NCBI RefSeq assembly: GCF_947503375.1
Contig: NZ_CANNDQ010000001.1
Location: forward strand, 558,001-622,000
Reading direction: 5' to 3'
Source: an uncultured Psychroserpens sp.
GTDB lineage: Bacteria > Bacteroidota > Bacteroidia > Flavobacteriales > Flavobacteriaceae
Length of the DNA stretch: 64,000 nt
Below the pieces are notes generated by a model. The model was not told where the DNA came from. It made no database searches and saw only the letters and a program-made list of their open reading frames with translations. The translations under genes and the position numbers were made by a program. This document shows, piece by piece, positions 7,478 through 16,391 of this stretch; position 1 is the stretch's first letter; every line of letters begins with the position of its first letter.

Positions 7478-8482
7478 ATGAACGTCTATAAACTTTTAAA
7501 ACTTAATAGAAAAATTAAAAGCCACAGAATTAAATTCTTAGCGCTTTATTTACTTCATAAGTTTAATAAACGATATTTGGCAGTAAACCTTGATCCAGTC
7601 ATGGCGTGTAATTTACGGTGTAAAATGTGCTATTTCACTGATGCCGATTATTTAAAAACACTTAAAGGGCAATTTAAAGATGAGGATTTAAACTTAGTAG
7701 CAAAAACGATCTTTAAAAGAGCATTAAAGCTACAAATAGGTTGTGGTACAGAGCCGACATTGTATAAAAACCTAGTAAGGATAGTTGAATTAGGGAAGCA
7801 ATATAATGTGCCTTATATTTCAATAACAACCAATGCTAATTTATTAACTGAAGAAAAAATTGAAGCACTATTAAAAGCTGGATTAAATGAGTTTACAATT
7901 TCTCTTCATGGCGTCACAAAAGAAAGCTATGAGAGCTTTATGAAGAAAGCCAGTTATGAAAAATTCCAAAATGCATTCAAAGCTTTTGCTAAATTAAAAG
8001 CAAATTATGACTTTAAGGTTAGAATCAATTACACCTTTAATAAAGACAATTTTTATGAATTGAATGATTTTTTTGACCATTTCGATGCTAAAGCCTTTGA
8101 TATTCTTCAAATTCGTCCTATTCAAAAGATTGGAAATACAGAGTATAACGATTTTGATATTTCAACATTAGAAGAGGACTACCCTAAACTTATTGATTCT
8201 ACTAGAGCAACCTGTAAAAATAATGGAATCATATTAATGGCTCCTAGTTCAATATCAGATTTAAAGACAGAAAATCAATCTAGTTTTATATTCGAGTATA
8301 CGTTTTGCTACATATCTCCAAATAAGTTTTGGAAACAAGGTTTCAACTGGAGAGAAGAAAGCTTTAATGAATATTCTAGAAAAATAAAATGGAGCCAAAC
8401 GTTATTCTCAAATATATTTAGATCTAAAGCAGAACTCAAATCGCTATCTAACAGGTTGAACTACGAGATTGAATTTGGTTGA
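7478..8482 (+). CDS. Radical SAM protein of unknown substrate
   Basis: The CX3CX2C [4Fe-4S] motif is CNLRCKMC (Cys44, Cys48, Cys51), followed by the GCGTEPTLY glycine-rich SAM motif and a TIM-barrel pattern with TNANLL and EFTISLHG. After about residue 245 there is only a partial SPASM-like tail (FCYISPNKFWKQGFNWREE) without the full set of auxiliary-cluster cysteines. The ATG directly abuts the trhO stop. The substrate is not clear: tRNA modification from its partner, or peptide or glycan modification, are all possible. The 334-residue length is ordinary for such proteins. Confidence 0.8.
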   Translation: MNVYKLLKLNRKIKSHRIKFLALYLLHKFNKRYLAVNLDPVMACNLRCKMCYFTDADYLKTLKGQFKDEDLNLVAKTIFKRALKLQIGCGTEPTLYKNLVRIVELGKQYNVPYISITTNANLLTEEKIEALLKAGLNEFTISLHGVTKESYESFMKKASYEKFQNAFKAFAKLKANYDFKVRINYTFNKDNFYELNDFFDHFDAKAFDILQIRPIQKIGNTEYNDFDISTLEEDYPKLIDSTRATCKNNGIILMAPSSISDLKTENQSSFIFEYTFCYISPNKFWKQGFNWREESFNEYSRKIKWSQTLFSNIFRSKAELKSLSNRLNYEIEFG

Positions 8483-8642
8483 TTTATTAAAATAGCGATA
8501 TAAATATGGGAGAAAAGCTATAAAATGGTGTTTATAATTTCAATAAATATTTCATTTTAGTTTACTGAATAAATAATCTTATCTTTACGTTTTGAATGTA
8601 ATTGGTAAGGAAAATCTTTACTTAAAATTAGTTTTAATCGCC

Positions 8643-8664
8643 TTCTGAAAGCTTTCTTTCAGAA
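8643..8664 (+). repeat. Hairpin in the ricT leader
   Basis: TTCTGAAAG and CTTTCAGAA form a 9-bp perfect stem with a 4-base loop, ending 18 bases before the ricT ATG. There is no T-run directly after it, so it does not look like a terminator. An mRNA element controlling translation or stability of ricT-gldH is possible. Confidence 0.45.
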
Positions 8665-8682
8665 TCTATTATATAAAATTTT

Positions 8683-9855
8683 ATGAGTTGTAACAGTTGC
8701 TCAACTGGAAAAGACGGACAGCCAAAAGGATGTAAGAACAATGGAACATGCGGTACAGATAGCTGCAATAAACTCACTGTTTTTGATTGGTTGGCTAACA
8801 TGTCACTACCTCAGGGTGAAGAACCTTTTGTTGGTGTTGAGGTGCGTTTTAAGAACGGAAGAAAACAATACTACAAGAATACTGAAAACCTAACTCTTAG
8901 TATTGGCGATATCGTTGCTACTCAAGCAAAGTCTGGTCACGATATTGGAATGGTCACTCTTACAGGAGAATTAGTAAGAGTTCAAATGAAACGAAAAAAA
9001 ATAGACATAAATGACGAAGAAAATGTCTTAAAGATCTATAGAAAAGCATCGCAAAAGGATATAGATATTTGGTCTGCTGCAAGAGACAAAGAGGAGCCTA
9101 TGAAAGTCAAAGCTCGTCAATTTGCAATAGACCTCAAGCTAAAAATGAAAATTTCTGATATTGAATATCAAGGTGATGCAAGTAAAGCTACATTTTATTA
9201 TACAGCCGAAGAACGCGTAGATTTTAGAGAGCTTATTAAAGTCTTTGCACGTGAGTTTAGAACACGAATTGAAATGAAACAAGTTGGTTTTCGTCAAGAA
9301 GCTGCTAGATTAGGAGGTATTGGTTCTTGTGGTCGAGAGTTGTGTTGTTCAACCTGGCTAACCGACTTTAGGTCTGTAAGTACATCGGCAGCGAGATACC
9401 AGCAGTTATCTTTAAACCCACTTAAACTTGCAGGTCAGTGCGGAAAACTAAAATGCTGTTTAAATTATGAGTTAGATGCCTACTTAGACGCTTTGAAAGC
9501 CTTTCCTAAAAATGATACTAAATTATACACAGAAAAAGGAACAGCCGTATGCCAAAAAACCGATATTTTTAAAGGTCATCTTTGGTATGCTTACGAAGGT
9601 GAGTGGATGAATTGGCATGTATTAACTACAGATCAGGTTGCAGAAATCATTGAAAAAAATAAAGCCAAAGAAAAAGTGGCTAGCCTTGAAGAATATGCAT
9701 CATTACTTGTTGAAGATACTAAAACCGAATTTGAAAACGTTGTTGGTCAAGACAGCTTAACACGTTTTGATAGTCCAAAACGAAAAAATAAACGTAGAAA
9801 TAATAAAGGGAAACAAAGACGACGTCATAAGCCTCATAATAATGCAAAGAAGTAG
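8683..9855 (+). CDS. ricT: PSP1/RicT-like iron-sulfur regulatory protein
   Basis: The PSP1 domain occupies about residues 50-300 and carries the Cys motifs CGRELCC (216-222) and CGKLKCC (253-259), which bind Fe-S clusters in the RicT-RicA-RicF complex of Bacillus subtilis. There the complex promotes RNase Y-dependent mRNA maturation. An unusual N-terminus holds six more cysteines in the first 28 residues. The C-terminus is highly basic (KRKNKRRNNKGKQRRR), as for RNA binding. Its 3' end overlaps gldH by 14 bases. The RicT-GldH neighbourhood is standard for flavobacteria, where its role is untested as far as I know. Confidence 0.87.
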   Translation: MSCNSCSTGKDGQPKGCKNNGTCGTDSCNKLTVFDWLANMSLPQGEEPFVGVEVRFKNGRKQYYKNTENLTLSIGDIVATQAKSGHDIGMVTLTGELVRVQMKRKKIDINDEENVLKIYRKASQKDIDIWSAARDKEEPMKVKARQFAIDLKLKMKISDIEYQGDASKATFYYTAEERVDFRELIKVFAREFRTRIEMKQVGFRQEAARLGGIGSCGRELCCSTWLTDFRSVSTSAARYQQLSLNPLKLAGQCGKLKCCLNYELDAYLDALKAFPKNDTKLYTEKGTAVCQKTDIFKGHLWYAYEGEWMNWHVLTTDQVAEIIEKNKAKEKVASLEEYASLLVEDTKTEFENVVGQDSLTRFDSPKRKNKRRNNKGKQRRRHKPHNNAKK

Positions 9856-10342
9856 TTATTGTATTGTTTTTTTATTGTTTTTTATTGGTGTCTCTTGTGA
9901 TTCCAATCATGTTTTTGATGTGTACAAGTCTGTACCAGATAAATGGCATAAAGATTCTATAGTTTCATTTAAAGTTTCTCCTCCAGACACAATTAACAAC
10001 TATAATTTGTTTGTAAACTTGAGAAATACAAATGATTTTAAATACAGTAACTTATATTTAATTGTTGAGTTGAACTATCCAAATGGTAAAACCATCAAGG
10101 ATACGTTAGAGTATAGAATGACAGAGCCTGACGGAACTTTTTTAGGTACAGGTTTTACAGATTTAAAAGAAAACAAATTATGGTATAAGGGCAATGAAAC
10201 CCCTTTTGTTTTTGATGAATCTGGAACGTATGAAGTTAATATTCAACACGCTATGAGAAAGAATGGAGAAGTTAATGGAGTTTTAAATTTAGAAGGGATA
10301 ACCGATATTGGGTTTAGAGTTGAGCGAGGTAATACAAATTGA
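9842..10342 (+). CDS. gldH: Gliding motility lipoprotein GldH
   Basis: GldH is a lipoprotein needed for gliding motility in Flavobacterium johnsoniae. I chose ATG 9842, inside the end of ricT, because it gives a clean lipoprotein signal (MQRSSY, hydrophobic core, lipobox GVSC, Cys19) and 166 residues; a longer upstream frame only duplicates ricT sequence. The mature start, DSNHVFDVYKSVPDKWH, is characteristic of GldH. The PBP1a start lies 2 bases after its stop. Co-occurrence with the T9SS protease at 16.4-21.1 kb fits a gliding, T9SS-bearing organism. Confidence 0.9.
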   Translation: MQRSSYCIVFLLFFIGVSCDSNHVFDVYKSVPDKWHKDSIVSFKVSPPDTINNYNLFVNLRNTNDFKYSNLYLIVELNYPNGKTIKDTLEYRMTEPDGTFLGTGFTDLKENKLWYKGNETPFVFDESGTYEVNIQHAMRKNGEVNGVLNLEGITDIGFRVERGNTN

Positions 10343-10344
10343 TT

Positions 10345-12699
10345 ATGGCAAAAAAAACAGTTAAAAAAAAATCTACTTCAGCTAAAACTGAAGATTTTTC
10401 AAAATATATTCGTTGGTTTTGGATGACGTTCTCTGGAGGCGTCTTGCTATTTGTCTTAATGTTTCTATTAGCGTCATGGGGATTTTTAGGTGAAATGCCA
10501 GACCATACTATTTTAGAAAACCCAAAAACGCATTTGGCTACAGAAATTATTTCTTCAGATAATAAAACGCTCGGAAAATTTTATCTAAATGACAACCGAA
10601 CACCTGTTGATTATAGTGAACTTCCCAAACACTTAGTAGATGCATTAGTTGCTACCGAAGATATCAGATATTACGATCATGCTGGCATTGATGCAAGAGG
10701 AACACTAAGAGCTGTCGTGAAATTAGGCAGTGGAGGAGGTGCTAGTACCATTTCTCAACAATTAGCTAAACAATTATTCACCAAGCAAGTATCATCTAAC
10801 AAATTACAACGGTTATTTCAAAAAGTTAGAGAATGGGTTATTGCAATACGATTAGAAAGACAATATACCAAAGAAGAAATTATAGCAATGTACTTCAATA
10901 TTTATGACTTTGGAAACAATGCAGATGGTATTAGAAGCGCAGCAAGAATTTATTTTGGGAAAGAGCCTAAAGAATTAGATGTGAAAGAATCAGCAATGTT
11001 GGTTGGTATGTTTAAAAACTCTTCATTGTACAACCCAAGACCACATAGAAATCCTGTTGGTACTAAAAACAGAAGAAATGTTGTATTTAGTCAAATGGAA
11101 AAGTATGAGTTCATTACTGAAGCTCAAAAAGATTCTCTTCAAAACACCGAGTTAGATTTGAATTATTCACCCGAGTCACACCGTGAAGGAATAGCAACAT
11201 ATTTTAGAGCTTATCTTGATGGTTTTATGAAAGACTGGATAGATAATAATCCAAAACCTGATGGAGAAAAATACAATTTATACAACGACGGATTAAAAAT
11301 TTATACCACCATAGACTCTAGAATGCAAAAATATGCTGAGGCAGCTGTACAAAGGCACATGCCAAGACTGCAAGCAGAGTTTGATCATCAAAATACACCT
11401 GACAGAAATAAAACGGCACCATTTTTAGAACTAGATGCAAACGAAATTAAAGCTTTGATGAGAACCTCAATGCGAAGATCTGAACGCTGGAGAGTTCTTA
11501 AAAGTCAAGGTAAATCGGAAAAAGAAATTGAAGATTCATTCAATAAACCTACTCAAATGAGTGTGTTTGCTTGGGAAAACGGTCAAGCCACAGAAATAGA
11601 CACAGTTATGAAGCCTATAGACTCTATGCGTTACTATAAATCATTCTTGCATCCAGGAATGATGTCTATGGATCCAAAAACTGGACATGTTAAGGCTTGG
11701 GTTGGAGGCATGAACTACAGACACTTTCAGTATGACCATGTTAAACAAGGAAAGCGACAGGTTGGGTCAACGTTCAAACCATTTGTTTATGCCACTGCAA
11801 TAGATCAATTGCACCTTTCGCCATGTGATACTTTACCAAGACAACAAATTACTATTGAGGCCAATAAGTATGGTAACCCTGAACCTTGGACCACGAAAAA
11901 CTCAGATGGACGTTATGATGGCTTCTTAACCTTAAAAGCTGCTTTAGCTAATTCAGTCAATACAATTACAGCTCGACTTATGGATAAAGTTGGTCCTCAG
12001 CCAGTGATTGATATGGCTAAAGGATTGGGTGTAGAATCAAATATTCCACCTGTTCCTGCTATATCTCTTGGAACACCAGATTTAAGTGTTTACGAAATGG
12101 TAGCTGCATACGCTACTTTTGCTAATAAAGGGGTGTATAACAAACCAGTGATGGTTACACGTATTGAAGATAAGAATGGAACAGTCTTATATCAATTCAC
12201 TCCAGAAAGTAGAGATGTGCTTAGCGATGAGGTTGCTTATACCACTATAAATTTAATGGAAGGCGTTACTCAAAGTGGATCTGGACAAAGATTACGTCAC
12301 AGTTGGGCATCTAAACAGCCAGTATATAAAGAAATAATAACGGGCTATCCTTACGAACTTACAAATCCAATTGCAGGAAAAACAGGTACAACTCAAAACC
12401 AAAGTGATGGATGGTTTATGGGTATGGTTCCAAATTTAGTAACTGGTGTTTGGGTTGGCGCTGAAGATAGAGCAGCCCATTTTAGTAGTATCACTTATGG
12501 ACAAGGAGCTTCAATGGCATTGCCGATTTGGGCTTTATATATGAAAGCATGTTATGAAGATACTGATTTAAATATATCTAAAGAGGAATTTGAAAAACCT
12601 CAGAATTTAACAATTGAAGTAGATTGTAGTAAATTAAGAGCAGAAGATAATGCTGATACCGACCCAGTAGATAAGTTAAAAGATGTGCTAGATTTTTAA
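10345..12699 (+). CDS. Penicillin-binding protein 1A, bifunctional transglycosylase/transpeptidase
   Basis: A class A PBP polymerises and cross-links peptidoglycan. After a basic cytoplasmic tail and one membrane helix (about 27-48) comes the GT51 domain with EDIRYYDHAG (catalytic Glu105) and ASTISQQLAKQL. The transpeptidase domain has STFK (Ser475), SVN (537-539) and KTGT (679-682). I chose ATG 10345 over TTG 10339, giving 784 residues. It follows gldH by 2 bases and ends the ricT-gldH-PBP operon at the terminator near 12732. No PASTA or other C-terminal addition is seen. Confidence 0.95.
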   Translation: MAKKTVKKKSTSAKTEDFSKYIRWFWMTFSGGVLLFVLMFLLASWGFLGEMPDHTILENPKTHLATEIISSDNKTLGKFYLNDNRTPVDYSELPKHLVDALVATEDIRYYDHAGIDARGTLRAVVKLGSGGGASTISQQLAKQLFTKQVSSNKLQRLFQKVREWVIAIRLERQYTKEEIIAMYFNIYDFGNNADGIRSAARIYFGKEPKELDVKESAMLVGMFKNSSLYNPRPHRNPVGTKNRRNVVFSQMEKYEFITEAQKDSLQNTELDLNYSPESHREGIATYFRAYLDGFMKDWIDNNPKPDGEKYNLYNDGLKIYTTIDSRMQKYAEAAVQRHMPRLQAEFDHQNTPDRNKTAPFLELDANEIKALMRTSMRRSERWRVLKSQGKSEKEIEDSFNKPTQMSVFAWENGQATEIDTVMKPIDSMRYYKSFLHPGMMSMDPKTGHVKAWVGGMNYRHFQYDHVKQGKRQVGSTFKPFVYATAIDQLHLSPCDTLPRQQITIEANKYGNPEPWTTKNSDGRYDGFLTLKAALANSVNTITARLMDKVGPQPVIDMAKGLGVESNIPPVPAISLGTPDLSVYEMVAAYATFANKGVYNKPVMVTRIEDKNGTVLYQFTPESRDVLSDEVAYTTINLMEGVTQSGSGQRLRHSWASKQPVYKEIITGYPYELTNPIAGKTGTTQNQSDGWFMGMVPNLVTGVWVGAEDRAAHFSSITYGQGASMALPIWALYMKACYEDTDLNISKEEFEKPQNLTIEVDCSKLRAEDNADTDPVDKLKDVLDF

Positions 12700-12731
12700 A
12701 TGCGAGTATTTTAAATAAGGTATAAAAACAG

Positions 12732-12759
12732 AAGCCATTCATTTTAGAATGGCTTTTTT
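12732..12759 (+). terminator. Terminator of the ricT-gldH-PBP1a operon
   Basis: AAGCCATTC and GAATGGCTT form a 9-bp stem with a 6-base loop, followed by T. It lies 32 bases after the PBP1a stop. It also shows that the upstream ATG at 12749 cannot be the start of scoA. Confidence 0.85.
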
Positions 12760-12787
12760 ATTTTGTACTTTTCGATATCAAAATTTA

Positions 12788-13495
12788 ATGACAATGATTA
12801 ATAAAAAAGTAGCAAATGTTACTGAAGCTTTGCAAGGTGTGAAAGATGGAATGACGTTTATGTTAGGCGGTTTTGGTTTGTCAGGTATTCCAGAAAATGC
12901 CATAGCTGAATTAGTGAGATTGAATGTAAAAGAAGTGACATGTATATCAAATAATGCAGGCGTAGACGATTTTGGATTAGGGTTATTACTTCAAAAAAAG
13001 CAGATAAAAAAAATGGTATCTTCTTATGTTGGCGAAAATGATGAATTTGAGAGACAAATGTTATCTGGTGAGCTAGAAGTTGAGCTTATTCCTCAAGGCA
13101 CATTAGCCGAGCGCTGTCGAGCAGCTCAAGCAGGTTTTCCAGCTATCTACACACCAGCTGGTTATGGTACTGAGGTTGCTCAAGGAAAAGAAACACGAGA
13201 ATTTGACGGTAAAATGTATGTGCTTGAACACGCTTTTAAAGCAGATTACGCATTCGTAAAAGCATGGAAAGGAGACTTAGCTGGGAATTTAATTTTTAAA
13301 GGTACAGCTAGAAACTTTAATCCCAATATGTGTGGTGCGGCTAATGTTACTGTTGCTGAGGTAGAAGAATTGGTTCCTGTTGGCGAACTAGACCCGAATC
13401 AAATTCATATTCCAGGTATTTTTGTTCAGCGAATATTTAAAGGAGCACATTATGAAAAACGAATTGAACAACGAACTGTAAGACAAAGAGATTAA
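12788..13495 (+). CDS. scoA: Succinyl-CoA:3-ketoacid CoA-transferase, subunit A
   Basis: With ScoB this enzyme moves CoA between succinate and acetoacetate, activating ketone bodies or short acids. The family N-terminus [18 protein letters not shown] is clear, followed by [16 protein letters not shown] and the central [22 protein letters not shown] segment. I chose ATG 12788; a second ATG at 12794 is also possible, but the in-frame ATG at 12749 lies in the previous terminator. The stop is 2 bases before the scoB ATG, so both subunits are co-translated. Confidence 0.92.
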   Translation: MTMINKKVANVTEALQGVKDGMTFMLGGFGLSGIPENAIAELVRLNVKEVTCISNNAGVDDFGLGLLLQKKQIKKMVSSYVGENDEFERQMLSGELEVELIPQGTLAERCRAAQAGFPAIYTPAGYGTEVAQGKETREFDGKMYVLEHAFKADYAFVKAWKGDLAGNLIFKGTARNFNPNMCGAANVTVAEVEELVPVGELDPNQIHIPGIFVQRIFKGAHYEKRIEQRTVRQRD

Positions 13496-13497
13496 TT

Positions 13498-14151
13498 ATG
13501 TTAGACAAAAATGGAATTGCAAAACGTATTGCTAGAGAGGTTCAAGATGGCTATTACGTAAACTTAGGTATAGGAATACCTACTTTGGTGGCTAATTATG
13601 TACGCGATGATATTGAAGTGGAGTTTCAAAGTGAAAATGGCGTACTCGGTATGGGCCCTTTTCCATTCGAAGGTGAAGAAGATGCAGATATCATCAATGC
13701 AGGAAAACAAACGATTACGACTTTACCAGGAGCAAGTTTTTTTGATTCAGCAACTAGTTTTTCTATGATAAGAGGTCAACATGTTGATTTGACCATATTA
13801 GGTGCTATGGAAGTTGCTGAAAATGGCGATATAGCTAATTGGAAAATTCCTGGAAAAATGGTCAAAGGTATGGGAGGTGCAATGGATCTTGTTGCCAGTG
13901 CAGAAAATATTATCGTTGCAATGATGCATACAAACAGAGCAGGAGCTTCAAAACTTTTAAAAGCTTGCTCACTACCACTAACTGGAGTTGGCTGTGTTAA
14001 AAAAATAGTAACAAATTTAGCTGTTATTGAAATTACTGATTCTGGGTTTAAGTTATTAGAAAGGGCTCCAGGTGTTAGCATAGAGGAGGTTAAAAATGCA
14101 ACCGAAGGTCATTTGATTATTGAAGGTGAGATTCCAGAAATGAAATTATAG
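13498..14151 (+). CDS. scoB: Succinyl-CoA:3-ketoacid CoA-transferase, subunit B
   Basis: The 217 residues match the usual subunit B length. The catalytic glutamate is in SENGVLGMGP (Glu46), preceded by YVNLGIGIPTLVANYV. GGAMDLV and the VVALMMHTNR-like IIVAMMHTNRAG segment are also family features. It is paired with scoA and followed by a terminator, so the two genes form a closed two-gene operon. Confidence 0.95.
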   Translation: MLDKNGIAKRIAREVQDGYYVNLGIGIPTLVANYVRDDIEVEFQSENGVLGMGPFPFEGEEDADIINAGKQTITTLPGASFFDSATSFSMIRGQHVDLTILGAMEVAENGDIANWKIPGKMVKGMGGAMDLVASAENIIVAMMHTNRAGASKLLKACSLPLTGVGCVKKIVTNLAVIEITDSGFKLLERAPGVSIEEVKNATEGHLIIEGEIPEMKL

Positions 14152-14168
14152 ATAATTATCAAAAAAAT

Positions 14169-14194
14169 AAAACCACTTTTCTAAGTGGTTTTTT
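14169..14194 (+). terminator. scoAB terminator
   Basis: AAAACCACTT and AAGTGGTTTT form a 10-bp perfect stem with a 4-base loop, followed by more T, beginning 18 bases after the scoB stop. Confidence 0.9.
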
Positions 14195-14525
14195 ATTTCT
14201 GAAAATTTAAAGAGTTATATAATTTGTAAGAAAAATCTGTTAAACACATGTTAAATGTTAAAATTTAATGTATTTCATCGATTTATTATGTATTTTAACT
14301 GATTGACTAAAAAAAAGCTTCATATTAGCTAAACCAAATCGAAAGAAACCTAATTAACCAAATTTACCATAAACCTAATTTTATGATTTGCCCCAAATCT
14401 ATCATGAATTTTAACTTATGACTTTTTTTGCCCCACATCTACCAAAACCTACTTTTTTTGAAAACAAGTTTTTTTCTGGTTTTCAAAACACTTTAAGATT
14501 GCTCAAAAATATCTTAACCCTAACT
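14195..14525. other. Unexplained 330-base gap between convergent terminators
   Basis: Both flanking genes are already terminated, yet about 330 bases remain. The stretch holds degenerate short repeats: AAACCTAATT twice (near 14346 and 14371), CCAAAT/CCACAT followed by CTACC-like bases near 14334, 14358, 14392 and 14433, and a 10-bp inverted repeat TTTTGAAAAC/GTTTTCAAAA (14456-14488) with a 13-base loop and no T-run. A 42-codon frame (14418-14546) exists but has no supporting signal. No RNA or protein family is recognised. Confidence 0.4.
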
Positions 14526-14567
14526 AAAAAAATATTCATGCTATAATCCTTTCGGAATAGCATGAAT
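14526..14567 (-). terminator. Terminator overlapping the stop codon of the ABC ATPase gene
   Basis: ATTCATGCTAT (14534-14544) and ATAGCATGAAT (14557-14567) form an 11-bp perfect stem with a 12-base loop. On the minus strand seven T follow at 14526-14532. The stem includes the last codons and the TAG stop (14541-14543), so the coding end and the terminator share bases. Confidence 0.85.
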
Positions 14568-16232
14568 AAGTTTTTTAGTATAAGCTTTGTTCGGATTATT
14601 ATATATTGTATCTGCATCACCTATTTCTTCTATTTTTCCTTGGTTCATAACTAACAATTGATCAGACATATATTTTACGACTGCCAAATCGTGAGATATA
14701 AATATGTACGTAAACCCAAAATTATCTTTTAAGTCATTAAGTAAATTTAGCACTTGAGCTTGAACAGAAATATCTAATGCAGATACAGACTCATCACAAA
14801 TAATTAGTTTAGGTTCTAAAGCTATTGCCCTTGCAATGCCTATGCGCTGGCGTTGGCCTCCAGAAAACTCATGTGGATAACGGTTAAAACAATCACTGTC
14901 TAAACCCACTTTTTCCAATAACCCCACAACCTTTTCTTTTCTTTCATCGTCCGAGGCCCCAATATGATGAACTTTCATCGGCTCCATAATTGCTTTTCCA
15001 ATGGAAACTCTTGGATTCAATGAAGCATAAGGGTCTTGAAAAATAATTTGAATATCTTTTCTGAGATTACGAATTTGAGGTGTATTAAGTTTAGTAATAT
15101 CTAAACCATTATAAATTATTTGTCCAGATGTGGGTTTATCTAGCAAAAGAATAGCGTTTGATAATGTAGATTTCCCACAACCAGATTCTCCTACTAAACC
15201 TAAAGTTTCTCCTTCATAAAGCTTAAAATTCACTTGATTAACAGCTTTAAAAGATTCAGGTTTCGAAAACCATCCTGATTTTGAAAAATATTCTTTTTCA
15301 AGATTTTTAACTTCTAGTATTGGAGGCTTGCTGTATAGGATAGTATGCTTCTCTTCACGTTGTGCTTTTGTGATAGTTGTGCTGTTTGGTTTCTTTTCAA
15401 TAAAATCTTTAACGGTAGGTAATCGTTTTAACCTAATATCTAGTGAAGGCTTTGAACTCAACAAAGCTTTAGTATAGATGTGTTTTGGGTCGTTAAAGAT
15501 AGATGATACAATACCTTGCTCAACTATTTCTCCTTGATACATGACTAAGATACGATTTGCAATTTCAGAAACCAATGCCAAATCGTGAGATATGAAAATA
15601 ATACTCATGCCTTCTTCAAACTGAAGTGTTTTTAGTAACTGGATGATCTCTTTTTGCACTGTAACATCTAATGCTGTAGTTGGTTCGTCTGCAATTAAAA
15701 GTTTAGGCTTACATGCTATTGCCATGGCAATCATTACACGTTGTTTTTGTCCACCTGAAATCTCATGTGGATAAGCATCAAATACTCGTATAGGTAATGG
15801 TAACTTTACTTTTTCAAATAATGATAAAGCCTCTGCTTTTGCTTCACTTTTATTTAGTTTCGTGTGTTGTAATAGTATTTCAGTAACCTGCTTACCACAA
15901 GTCATAGATGGATTTAAAGAACTCATAGGTTCTTGAAATATGACTGCAATATCATTGCCCCGAATATTTTGAAACTGTTTGTTACTAATCGTTGTAAGCT
16001 CCTTATCTAAAAATGTGATTGTCCCTTCTGTAATTTTAGAGATGTTCTTTGGAAGCAAACCCAAAATCGCAAGAGAAGAAATAGATTTTCCAGATCCAGA
16101 TTCGCCAACTATTCCAAGAATTTCGTTTGTGTTCAAGTGATAAGAAATATCATGTATGATTTCACGTTCTTTTCCTTCTGAAAAAAACGAAATAGAAAGA
16201 TCTTTTACGTCTAGTAAGAATTGCTTTTTCAT
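14541..16232 (-). CDS. ABC transporter ATPase with two fused nucleotide-binding domains (DppD-DppF type)
   Basis: Two complete peptide/nickel-type ABC ATPase domains are fused in 563 residues. Domain 1 has Walker A GESGSGKS (43-50), signature SGGQKQR and Walker B LLIADEPT. Domain 2 (from about 310) has GESGCGKS (about 347-354), SGGQRQR and [12 protein letters not shown]. Each ends with the oligopeptide-binding C-terminal extension. The layout matches YejF and fused Dpp/Opp ATPases that power uptake of peptides. No permease or binding protein is next to it, so its partners must lie elsewhere. It is monocistronic. Confidence 0.92.
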   Translation of the reverse strand: MKKQFLLDVKDLSISFFSEGKEREIIHDISYHLNTNEILGIVGESGSGKSISSLAILGLLPKNISKITEGTITFLDKELTTISNKQFQNIRGNDIAVIFQEPMSSLNPSMTCGKQVTEILLQHTKLNKSEAKAEALSLFEKVKLPLPIRVFDAYPHEISGGQKQRVMIAMAIACKPKLLIADEPTTALDVTVQKEIIQLLKTLQFEEGMSIIFISHDLALVSEIANRILVMYQGEIVEQGIVSSIFNDPKHIYTKALLSSKPSLDIRLKRLPTVKDFIEKKPNSTTITKAQREEKHTILYSKPPILEVKNLEKEYFSKSGWFSKPESFKAVNQVNFKLYEGETLGLVGESGCGKSTLSNAILLLDKPTSGQIIYNGLDITKLNTPQIRNLRKDIQIIFQDPYASLNPRVSIGKAIMEPMKVHHIGASDDERKEKVVGLLEKVGLDSDCFNRYPHEFSGGQRQRIGIARAIALEPKLIICDESVSALDISVQAQVLNLLNDLKDNFGFTYIFISHDLAVVKYMSDQLLVMNQGKIEEIGDADTIYNNPNKAYTKKLIHAIPKGL

Positions 16233-16391
16233 TTGTAAATGTAGTAATTTTCTTCAAAAATGATACGGAAAAACCGTAAATATGGCATTTTAGATGCGAA
16301 CTTATCAACAATTTGATATTTTCTTTGAAAAAAATACATATTTTGATTTAGATTTTTTAAGCTATTAATTAACCATTACAACCCCTCTAAA

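Noticed and set aside
9767..9841. Longer N-terminus for gldH
   Set aside because: The added residues are another frame of the ricT tail, and would place the lipoprotein signal far inside the protein.
12749..12787. Longer N-terminus for scoA from ATG 12749
   Set aside because: The ATG lies in the T-rich arm of the previous terminator, and the added residues do not match the CoA-transferase family.
14456..14488. 10-bp inverted repeat as a terminator
   Set aside because: Neither strand has a T-run directly after it, and both neighbours have better terminators closer to their stops.
14418..14546. 42-residue frame (MTFFAPHLPK...) across the repeat-rich gap
   Set aside because: It has no promoter or RBS support, includes the inverted repeat and runs into the terminator of the opposite gene. 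Composition is like random AT-rich sequence.
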